A stretch of 64,000 bases of DNA, taken from Liolophura sinensis (lineage: Eukaryota > Mollusca > Polyplacophora > Chitonida > Chitonidae). This document shows positions 53,828 to 64,000 of this stretch, piece after piece. The notes under the pieces were generated by a model. That model did no database searches, was not told the DNA's origin, and saw only the letters and a program-made list of their open reading frames with translations. Each line of letters opens with the position of its first letter. The first letter of the stretch is position 1. The position numbers and the translations under genes are program-made. The stretch spans positions 55,032,984 to 55,096,983 of the forward strand of contig NC_088300.1 of assembly GCF_032854445.1 (NCBI RefSeq), in the 5' to 3' direction.

Positions 53828-53895
53828 CATTTATTTATTTCATCGATGTTTTACGCAATAAAAAATACGCAGCAATACTCCACATATACGACAAC
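53828..53895 (+). repeat. Diverged dispersed repeat fragment
   Basis: GATGTTTTACGCAATA, AGCAATACTCCAC and ATATACGACAACGACC resemble the core of the family. This is a weak match interrupted by an A-rich insertion. Confidence 0.45.
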
Positions 53896-54227
53896 GACCT
53901 GTTTAGTGGAGGACATTATAAACGGTCGGCGTTTGAAGGCGTATAAATTACAGTATTGACTACCGTTCCCTGGCGATATACAACGTAGCCTATAGCATGC
54001 ATTTGATGCACTATACCTTTGTGCGTCTTCAATTCCTGTCGATGTAATCCAGGATGAAAGACTAGGTCCTATATTACATTGCAGACGGTTTTTTGCGTAA
54101 TAAATTACAAGAAGATTTTATTATATATATTGATAAAATACTGGATATTGAAAACTGGCAATATTCTGATAACATTCTTACAGCCATGTTTCAATTCTTG
54201 CCCACACTACGCTTACCCTATCCATCT

Positions 54228-54240
54228 CCCCCCCCCCCCC
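54228..54240 (+). repeat. C13 homopolymer
   Basis: There are thirteen consecutive C. A similar run of 12 C is at 60666-60677. Lengths of such runs are error-prone in assemblies. Confidence 0.9.
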
Positions 54241-54424
54241 TCCCAAACTCCTTATGCCATTTACTAGTATATAGTAAAACATCTTTTGTAAGTTAGTTGT
54301 CCCGGAAATCGATTCATTGGCTATACAATTTGTTTCACGGTATCACAAAAAATAAAACAATATTTGTAAAATTTTGTACCACTAATAATGTCCGCTTACA
54401 TCATTATCACACTTTAGTTTCCTT

Positions 54425-54494
54425 TCATCATAATGCTGGCCGGGTAAAAAGTGAAACATTCTTGATTACGGCGTAAAACTCTAATCAAATAAAT
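54425..54494 (-). repeat. Dispersed repeat copy, downstream flank
   Basis: On the minus strand it reads TTTTACGCCGTAATCAAGAA, then TTTCACTTTTTACCCGGCCA and GCATTATGATG, a moderately diverged copy of the same repeat. Confidence 0.75.
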
Positions 54495-55700
54495 AACTAA
54501 ATACCACTTTATATTCTGTATTACCCACAAATTATTTTAAATCAGTCTGTTATGTTTAATATGAAAACAATGACACAAATCAATCAAATGTTGAATGGGA
54601 AGAGTTTATTTAATCTTGAATGTTGTCTGGTATCATTTTGTTCAGGACTGGATTCCTGCACATGGCACTACTGCATGCACGAGCTACAGAGGTAGCAAAA
54701 AAGCACTTGTATGTGCTCAACACTAACGTGACATTAAGCTCAGAAATATATGTTACATTTACCGATTATTCATATACATTCTGCTGTTTTGTGTGTTTGC
54801 AACGCATAACGTGTGATAAGAGAATATACTTGACATATTTCATACATTAGCGTGTTTGTGGTCGAAGTGTATGCTCTGAATTTACGTATAAAACCTTGGG
54901 ACAGTTTTAGTGCTCATCATATGTACCCTCAAGGTGAAGAATCTGTGGTTATCAGAGGCTTTTAGTTTGACAAAAAGGTCATAGCCGCGACCTGCACGCC
55001 GAGTTTAAGGCGTACTCCACATGAACTTAATGGACCTGAAGAAAGAAAAGAGGCTCTTAAAAGATTGTTGCAGAAAGAAATCCAACTAAATACACACAAC
55101 AAAAAAAAATCTTTTTATTTTATTGAATTTTATTCATTCGTGTGTCAATATGCAATGATTTAAACACAATGGACACTTTCTACTCCTTAAGATTCAGCTG
55201 AAATAATTTTATGTTTATTACAGCGTCTTTCTTAATTATTCTCAAGACGTTTCGCTGCTCGCCAGTTTAACTGTGTTGAATCTTACATGCACCTTTATGA
55301 ACATATATAATACAAATGCATTGTGGCCTCCAAAAGTTCTGATTTTTGTTTATTTATTTATTTGGTTATTATTTGTTCCAGATATTATTATTAGCTCTTT
55401 ATCTATTTTCATACGATATGTAATGTAAGATAAATGTCCTTTTTATGATCCACCATTACAGGTAAACTACATGTACGAACTGTGCCACTTTACACCCTGG
55501 GTATTATATAGTCAGGGTTAGTGTGACCGACGTGTAGAAAGGTTCTGTATTTATCTACTGTACTTGCGGTAAGCATAACAACACCTGCTCATATCGATCT
55601 GCCATATTACATATTCAAACTGTTCTGGCGATTTGTCAGATGATTTAAACCCGCACCGGTGATAGAAAAACACTGTATGTGATGATTTAGACTGCACCTA

Positions 55701-55939
55701 TACTCTCAAAAAATAATCCGTTAAATTTAACAGGAAGTTTGTTGTCTGAGAGATACCAGAATGTAATCTGCCGCAGATTATTTTGTTAAATATAACACAT
55801 TTTCTATTAATTCAACATAAAGATTCTATATGACTAACATAATACTATGCTGAACATGACAGAATATTGTGTTATAATTCTAGCATCACTCAAACAACAG
55901 ACTTTCGGTTAAAATTAACAGATAAACTTTTTGAGTGTA
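55701..55939. mobile_element. MITE with long terminal inverted repeats, TA flanked
   Basis: The left end TACTCTCAAAAA and right end TTTTTGAGTGTA are inverted repeats. The imperfect inverted match extends about 60 bases inward, through the paired blocks GTTAAATTTAAC and GTTAAAATTAAC. There is a TA at each outer edge (55701-55702 and 55938-55939), consistent with TA target duplication. At about 235 bp with no ORF, this is a non-autonomous element of Tc1/mariner type; the superfamily is inferred from the TA and the inverted repeats. Confidence 0.85.
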
Positions 55940-57127
55940 GACCCTAACCAAGGCAGCGTTTAGACGTTGTGAATTACAGGTATACTATACCTATTATTGA
56001 CGACCCAAAGGAGAGAAAATAATTCACTACTTTTCTAGTTATCCACAAACAATCAAAACTGTATTTAAAATGAATGTGTGTGGCACAAGGGATAGATTAA
56101 TCTTGGTAAAATAACTGCGTTGAACTAAACAACGTCACCGGATTTTATACTTACCGATAATACTGATTATATCAGAATTAATCACAACAACAACATACAG
56201 TGTCCGTTTGTGTCAACTTAGTTGAAAAGAAAATCGATTTAACAAACTGTTCAATTATATTTTATCAGGATATTTTTCAAATGATTACTACGGAAAAGCT
56301 TCCACTTAAAAATAATCGCTGCACACTGGCAAGATGTGAATGGACGAATGAGATGAACGCATGAAACCACATTGCTTATCATTTTCGTGGTAACTTTGCA
56401 GTTTGTAGGGGGCCTATGTAGAGACCTGATTATGCATCGACCCTTTTCTGCACGAGTCGTATTCTTCGCTTAACATCCAATAACACAATAGTTGTCCACC
56501 ACGAAGTCTAAAAGGCAGTTATATAACCAAGTGTAATGGCAAAATCACCACCTTCCAACATGGCGGGCATAAAAAAAGCAACATGATATGACGTCATGTG
56601 TAAGTTACCTGTACACACTCCGCATGTATAGGTAAAGTGTATCTGGAGAATAGTACACCTTTTTGCACTCACACTAACGTTTCATCGACGGTGTAGCTTG
56701 ATTACACAGGTGGAGGCATTCCCTGCTCCCAAGATTGTATACGTGTGCCGTCCATACTTTAGATCTACAGCCAAAATGTGAAACTTTTAAACGATTCGTA
56801 TTCTGAATTACTCTCTGTTGTCATGTCATTGACAGGAATTTTTCTCCTTACATGGGTAAACATGAAGATGAGCTTGTGATAAGTTTTGTCCGAATTTAGA
56901 AGAGTCAAGAAGATGGGCAACATTTTTCAGCCTATTACATATATTTGTCCATCATCAGAAGTTACACTTTCACTGATGGAAATGGATGGATGCTTTTCAA
57001 TACCCTAATGCAAGCTTCACATAACTTTTTGTTGAGTTTTTTTCCCCACATTTTCTTTATTATTTAATAGTACCTGTATGCCTGACATGTGCGTTTTCTT
57101 GTCACACGAGGAATTATTTATTTGAAA

Positions 57128-57216
57128 GGTGTTTTACGTCGTACTCAAGAATATTTCACTTACACGACGGCGGCCAGGATTATGGTGGGAGGAAACCCAC
57201 GACCATCCACAGGTTG
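57128..57216 (+). repeat. Dispersed lophotrochozoan-type repeat, best copy
   Basis: This copy runs from GGTGTTTTACGTCGTACTC through ACGACGGCGGCCAGGATTAT to GGTGGGAGGAAACC and CCATCCACAGGTTG. Similar blocks recur in the window at about 32405-32482 and 54425-54494 on the opposite strand, and in diverged form elsewhere. I recall closely similar sequence scattered in many mollusc genomes, but its class (probably a SINE or other non-autonomous element) is not shown here. The ORFs on both strands are artefacts of it. Confidence 0.8.
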
Positions 57217-57880
57217 AGGAATTAATGGGAGCTAAATCTAGTATAACACATAAATATAGCACTGATAGTCTTTCAGAAATATATATACACAGACATATCA
57301 GGTTCATGGGATGCACAAATCTCACAGCAATTTTTAACATTTTTGTAAAATGAATGGAATTCTGTCTTTATATTCGTCCTCCTTTTTTTTAGTTAATGGC
57401 AGATTCTATCTACGTTGTACATTTATACAGAGGCATTCCAAATGTTATATGTGTATTTTATCTTAAGCTATATATTGCACATTATACGTTAACATTTAAT
57501 AAAAGCAATACAATGTTATAACTTAAGAATTATAAAGATATGAATACACCGTCTCTTAATGAATAATGTGTAAGGCGATGTCAACCAGGTTGTAAAAGCA
57601 GACGGCTTTACAGGTTTATGTAACGATACATACATAAGTCTGTGTTAATAGAAGGGAAAACCTTCAAAACATGCACCTATATTGAAAACTAAAGTTTTCT
57701 TCCAATTGGTTTAATGTACCTACAGAGGGCTCCAAAAATATATTTAAAAAATAAAAATTAAAGCTACAGCTCTCTTGGGTCGTACACGTATAATTGAATC
57801 TGTGATCAATTAGCCAATGAGAAGGTTGTGTTCCCGCAATCCCCTACGTCAATGGTTTGGCTGTGCACACTAGTTGCGCG

Positions 57881-57892
57881 GCGCCCTCTGCT
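57881..57892 (-). promoter_or_regulatory. CTCF-like motif
   Basis: The minus strand reads AGCAGAGGGCGC, matching the last twelve positions of the bilaterian CTCF core consensus. The two preceding positions (GT) do not match CC. It lies in a short GC-rich block with a CCAAT motif about 70 bases upstream. Binding is inferred from motif similarity only. Confidence 0.45.
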
Positions 57893-58435
57893 ACCTATGG
57901 CAGTATTAACACGGAGAGAGAGATTCATATACGGAGATCTACTTTGAGATAATGAAAATCTTAGGGTTCAACTGCATGATAATAGTTTGTGTGAAACACT
58001 CGAACAGAGCGGCACCAAAGTGTTATTTTGCATCTAATAATGAGAAATAACATGGAGCTAAATGAGCGAAATGCTGACTTGCAGATTTCTAAAGTTTAAA
58101 GAACTACAGGACTGTGCAACTATCATACCTGAAGGTTAGGTATATTCATTATATTTTTCAAAAAAATTTCTTACCTAAAAGCTTTATTTTTTATTATTCA
58201 TGCTAAAATCTTATTCAGTGCCTTTTTCGCCTGGATTAAGTTCGTTTTCGTTCACCCCCAGTATTCTAGTCACGTGACTAAAGAGTGTGCTGATGATTGA
58301 CTAAAGAGTGCAGCGATGACATGACTTCAAAACTGTGAATACGCAATGTCTTATACGATCATCAGAAACCCTAAAAATTCCGATTTTTTCAGTCGACATC
58401 GTTTTGAATTTGTTTTCTTCTAAGGAGTTCATTCA

Positions 58436-58580
58436 TTCATTTAGCTGACTGGAATTTAATGCCCTAAACTCAAGATTTTTTTACTTATATGACGAGGGTT
58501 AAGTTTATAGGTAGAGGGCACAGAAGTGCACGGTGTAAACCACCCACCTTCGACAGGTAACTGATAGACCTCCTGACTTA
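58436..58580 (+). repeat. Diverged dispersed repeat copy
   Basis: The order TTCATTCATTCATTT, AATGCCCTAAACTCAAGA, ACTTATATGACGAGG, AACCACCCACC and CGACAGGTAACTGATAGACC follows the family layout (lead, core, CCCACGACCATCC-like block, GGTTGCTG-like block) with heavy divergence. Confidence 0.55.
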
Positions 58581-61500
58581 AAATCAACCAGTAACCAGTA
58601 AGAATAATACGCTTGTATCAGAATCGGTTACTGTGGGACTAAAAATGTGTAGCAATGGAAACATTGCTGTATCTGCTGAACTTGTGTCTCAAACGTGTAG
58701 TAAATCTAGCCCAAAATTTTGAAACTATATATGTTCATCATTGTGAAGGAACACGTATCATAGCGAATGTGTAAACATATGTCCAATAATGAAGGCATAT
58801 ATGCATACATCATAAAGCGAATGTATACATATAAATTACAGTAAAGGTACAGATGGAAGTGTGGTGAAGGTATACACTGGTCTATAGATCCTAGTAAAGC
58901 ATGCATCATAGTGAAGAAATATTACATGCCTGTTTTATATATGTAACGTTAAGGTACAGAAACATCATGGTAAAGGTATATATGGTGGCAGTAGTTGAAA
59001 ACTGCTGAGATGTAATAATGCTAGTAGCAACTCGTCCATTGCATGTAATATAAGATCTTCCTGTTTCTCGTCATTTTTCCGATCACAGCAGGATGACAGA
59101 CAAAAACACTTTCTCCTATTAACCTCTTGGCTGTCAAAAAATGGTTCACTATTATTGATCATCAAATTTCAAGGGTGTTTGAAAGGAAAATTGTTGAAAT
59201 GACATGTTTTTTTTGTAAAGAAGAAAATTACGTAATCAGACAAGTATGTATATCGTGCAATTATAACAGGGAAAAATACAACAAAAAAGCGTGTAATTAT
59301 AATGGGTAAAATGGTCGTTAAAATCATAAAAAGAACAATGTCTTGCTGATGTATGAGGACATGTGACATTTATAAGTAACTTATTAAAGCATAAATGCTG
59401 TGTTATGGTTATTATTATATACTATGATAACGGTGTTGTCGGAAAGAGCTGACAACCTGGGGAGATATTTATCAAACGTTTCAAGGCTCAAGTCAAAACT
59501 TCAAAGACTTAAGTTACTTGATAAGTTGAAAAAAGTTTACACTAACACTGGATGTGTTAGGGTAATCCCTCTGATGAATTAGACAGGCGTTTCAGTTAAA
59601 TCAAACTAAGCTGCCAGATATTTCCTTCTTAAGGAGATAAATGTTTATATACATTTTTATATTTGGCGTTTGAGGTTAGTCTAAAACCAGCTTTGAAAAT
59701 CATTTTTAACTGCTATAAGCGGTTTGTTGGTAAACGACTAATAAGTACTTTGCACATGTAAAATCTGACATATAACATTCATGCCCTCCAAGATCATAAA
59801 TGGGAGTTCCTAAGCGATAATTGCAATATACGCAGTTATAAACAACCTAAAATCGCCACTAAAGGAATATGTAAGAAACAACATATAAATAGTAAATAAT
59901 AGCTGGTATAGCATGTAAGAGAAAATCAATGAACAGTTATCAATGGTACATGCCTCATTCTGCACAACATAGGTTATGTGCACATGGGTATGTCTATTGA
60001 TCCGAGTGGTCATTGTATCCTGGTCTATTATCTTCACTCTGTGATATGATTCGCGCTATATATATAAGGCTATTGATAAGGCAAGTTGATGTCATGAACA
60101 ACTTTTGGGTGGAGCAGTCTAACGAGTCTGTTTAACACAGTAACTAGTTTGACGGCAAAGTATAGCTGTGATCCTATTTATTTCTCCATGCCTGCGGATG
60201 ATTAATGTAAACTATAATGAGATTTATTGTAATCAGAAATATGACAAATCCCAGTATCATAGGTGCTCTTTGGATTACAAACAACCAACAACCTTGATGC
60301 CAAAAGTCCCCACAATTAGGATGTGAAGGGATTTATATTATATGAAATGGTATTATCCTCGCCTTAACTTGTGAACTTGTTAACTGAAGTTTGAATTTCA
60401 TTATTTTCTATTAACTCACATACCTTATAACTGAGGTGAAAATTTTTTTGCTACGGAGGTTAAACGTTAATACAATAAATGAATTGAACTGAATGATTGA
60501 CTTTGCTCTGAATTCATTTTTATTAAAACATTTTAATGCATTTGCAAGGTTCTGTGAAGATCTTAATATTAGCGAAAATTTCTTTCTGTTTATTAGCCAC
60601 CTGTATCAGAAATCACAGTCTGTTTATATGATAGGTAATGGAGAGATTATAGACAGTTGAATCCTCCCCCCCCCCCCAAGTCATTTGTACCTAATCTGTG
60701 TGGTGTTTTGTTCTTCGCTGCCTTTGTGATGACACCTTGAGAGCCAGCTGGTAACATATATACATATTACCAATGCATAGCAAGAGAATAACTGTCAATC
60801 CAGCTTGGAGCCGATTCAACATTGCGCGGGAAAATGTGTCCCGTTGGAATTAAGCATAAAGAAAACACGCGATGAGGCACAATTTCAATTAACCATAGAA
60901 CGAAAATTCTCAAAGAATGGCGAGCCCGAAACTTGGAACCCTATTCCCTTGTCTTGTCATGTGTATTGTTTTGGTGTATGAGGGCTTGTGAAGTAGTTGC
61001 GCTATGTCTGATATTTATTTTAGATTTTATGACCCTTAACTATCTCTGGTCTTCTACCTTTGCAGACACACAGTGGTTATTGTACTTGACTTATTCAGGG
61101 TATATTGATTAGTACTTGTCAATGTTGTTTTATGCACTACTTGGCGCCAGTGAATGACCAGGCGATGTAAACTAATTAGTCCGGTTCATCCAGGCTGCAT
61201 GGATCAGGTGGCAATTGGCTCAATTTGTCGGTTTTTGTGATGTGTATATCATGTTATTTGGTGTCTTATACCACCGGTCACCTAGTTTGACCAATCGATA
61301 GTGACGGATTGATTGCCGTGTGACTGATTTCGCTATGTAGACATTCTGGTTCATCGGTAATCGGACCTTGCAGTGTTTAAGGTCAGTATGCACAAGGGAA
61401 GCCTGTCAAGAGAGCCGTGTGCCCATTGGTCCGAAAGCATCTTGTCTGAGTCTGGTAGCTTGTCCTTACACACGGACAACTCAACCCCGCGATAATTGGC

Positions 61501-64000
61501 TACAGAATTAAGAAGCGTTAAACAGTTTGTTGTGGAGATTTTAAGTGTATAAAAATAACGGGTCAACAAGTCAGACTGGCTATAGCGTTACACATTACAC
61601 CAAATAGCCTTGCATGTACGTCAAGTTCCGGGCTGATGATTTATGTTTGGCCTCTAATGCCTCAAATCATAGCTCAGTTAGCTGCTTGTAATTAATGAGC
61701 TGAATTAACTAGGGACCTGTTGGACTGCAAACGTCACACCTGGAACCGCCACCGGCTGTCATCTTCACTCAGCTCTTTTGTCTTTTCTTATCTTTACATC
61801 TAAACAGCTTCTGGAGAAAGGCCCACTTCAAACAGGAAGGTTAAAGGTCTCTGCCACGGACAGCCAGTGGTGAACCAAACGGCTTATCCGATGCGACAAC
61901 TAATGCTTTTCGTGTTTGTCTCACTACACGACCGCGTTGACGCTTAACTTCGAGAAAATGCTCAAACCACAGTTTTTTAATTGGAAGAGAATGCTTAATT
62001 TAGATGGGTTATTAAGTGAAAACCATCCGCATTCAAGCTCGAAAAGTTGCACTAAGCCCGCCACATCGCACTTTTTGATTGTCTTTCAAAAACTGTACCT
62101 TTACGCGCACTTAATTATACAACAAAAATAGGCAACTTATGTGCGCGATTAACCGAAAATTTCGCTTGATGGTCAAAGAGTAAACCCTATTTAAGCATTA
62201 ATTTAAAGCTAAAAAAACTCTGAAAGAACTTTTTACCTCTAATCTGAATAAAAGTCTATATAGAAACTTTGTCTCCTTAAATATCTTACTAAACCACTTT
62301 ATTTTTTCTTCTTAAGAAAGTGGATATTAAACATTCTTCACAGATTTTTATGCGCATTGCTCTGCTGCATTCACTAAATATCCAGAAAATACAGTCAGCA
62401 TCTATGCTGTATACAAAATGTAGATACATCATAGTACCACAACAAAATTCCGAAATTCCGAGAAGTTGGATACGAGAAGTGTTTTGGAATAAGCTGATAC
62501 GTAATGAAAATAAAACTTTTTATTTACTAACATGATCCATTACAAAATGCTCCTCTACCATATGCAGCTTCTGTCACATCCAAACATATAAAATAAAATA
62601 AATAAATTAAAGAACACTCTCATAAATATTTTATTGACATTCATTCAAGGATTCCATCGGTTCTGATTTTTTATGTGACATTATATGTGTGTGTGTGTAT
62701 AGCACAAATAAGGGCGTAACTCATGTAACACAAACATAAAAAATCGAAGACCAGCTGACATGTTGTGGTTTACAGTTGTCCTTGGTATGTGTGCACAGGC
62801 AGATTCTAGTCTATATATGATATCACAATGTTATTTCACAAACCATTGTCAGGTTGCAGAAGCACCGCGTTGTTTCGATGTATTTGCACATCCCACACAC
62901 ATGGCGCCAAGTGCTGCCACAAGCTATGTTGTCCTTTCTGTTGCCTATTCATCACGTCACAAAAAGCAGCGCATTTCCTCAAAACAAATTTTTATATTCC
63001 ATTCCCATTATTTCATGACTGAAGTATATGCTATATTACAGCATTGACATCATGTTTTAATCAGCGTAATTTGAATAGTGGAATAACAGTTCTCTGTCAG
63101 TTTATTAACAGTTTATTGGAAATGTACAACCTGGCATCACTCGGTTGCGATTGTATATTTTTAACTGTTTTTCTCCAATTTGCTTGATTGGAGTTTACAA
63201 TATTGCTTTCAAAAATATTTCAGTCATGCCACTTTTTCTGCACAAAAGTGTGGAACTAGTACAATGCAATGTAGTTTTTAATCTTACTGCAATGTACGAT
63301 GGCAAGACTGGGTCAAGCTGGTCCTTGAGTGCGGTGTTAAAAACCAATCAAATAACTGATTTATAAAACATCCAATATATCAAATTCCGCTTAACTCAAG
63401 GTTAGGGGACTGTATAAGCATCCGTGTTCATTACCCCAAAATAGTTACAATCAAAAGCCCGTCTGAGATACCGCCAAGCATATCGACTGTTTTCCCAGCA
63501 TCATTGGATACTGATGGCTGCTTCTCTGTTACATCTTATCATGCGGCTTTATTTTTTATCTATATAATAATTTCTTACATTTTCCTTTGATAACTGGAGT
63601 TTTAAGTTGTTTTTGAAACAGTTTAGACACTACTTCATGATTTTCTACAGTTATATGAATGTCGAACTTGACGCTTCAATCTAACAAAGGACTCCTTTCC
63701 TAGCTATGTCATACCGCTAAGTTCACAATTCAGACAACCCTGTTTATTTAACCGAATAAATAATTAAAAATCTAAAATAATAAATATATTTATAAATGTT
63801 TTAACCTCTAAACTTCACACTTGTAAAATAAAATATTCTAGACAAAAGATAAAAAAAACATATATAACATACAAAAAGTAAACAAAATTGTCATATCTAC
63901 ATATACTCAGGTATATCTCAGTCAATATCGGTCAAATATCTGATAAATAAAATATTGGTTTATCGAAGCTCATGCCAGTAGTTTGGAAACTCCAGTCTCA

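Larger units (their letters stand above)
50151..64000. other. Downstream flank without recognised genes
   Basis: AT-rich non-coding sequence with the MITE, dispersed-repeat copies, homopolymers and the CTCF-like site. All ORFs are under 100 codons and show no recognisable domain. The 60.7-61.9 kb stretch is less AT-rich and free of obvious repeats. No neighbouring gene or exon could be identified. Confidence 0.6.

Noticed and set aside
57129-57353. 74-codon ORF with an antisense 68-codon partner
   Set aside because: Both are translations of the dispersed repeat.

Overview
This is eukaryotic, AT-rich, repeat-bearing DNA carrying one recognisable gene, on the + strand: a complete Pax6 (eyeless-type paired box plus homeobox) transcription-factor gene. 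Introns with GT/AG ends, a minisatellite, a MITE and a scattered non-autonomous repeat show an animal nuclear genome. The Pax6 protein (undivided paired-box exon, PWYAP linker segment, SQYWTRIQ end) fits a lophotrochozoan. A mollusc seems most likely, but a brachiopod or phoronid cannot be excluded from sequence alone.

Layout: 1-8,400 is non-coding, with tandem repeats at 159-510. 8,480-8,726 and 17,900-18,411 are two more GC-balanced, promoter-like blocks, each ending in a usable splice donor, and are candidate alternative first exons. Between them are a 104-bp tandem duplication (10.2-10.4 kb) and a 200-base assembly gap (14,980-15,179). The coding exons are 20,233-20,368 (start ATG at 20,356), 24,415-24,444 (30-nt microexon), 29,832-30,178 (paired box), 35,692-35,920 (end of paired domain and linker), 41,450-41,608, 42,051-42,133 and 42,935-43,101 (homeobox), then 43,676-43,779, 44,418-44,546 and 45,088-45,203 (transactivation domain and stop). 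All splice phases agree and give a continuous 458-residue protein. The first four introns are 4.0-5.5 kb and the last five 0.4-0.8 kb.

Downstream, 45,204 to about 47,230 probably includes the 3' UTR. 48,824-50,150 is a minisatellite of 53/55-bp units. 50,150-64,000 shows no convincing gene, but holds a Tc1/mariner-like MITE, several dispersed-repeat copies and a CTCF-like motif. Pax6 is therefore flanked by about 20 kb upstream and 19 kb downstream without recognised coding sequence, as expected for a developmental regulator with distant enhancers.

The most interesting points are the frame-neutral microexon encoding a basic, NLS-like decapeptide just before the paired domain, two pairs of in-frame tandem splice donors in the transactivation region, the two upstream promoter-like blocks that share a TCF/LEF motif, and the CTCF-like site downstream. 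These come from reading the sequence only; no alignment or transcript data were available.
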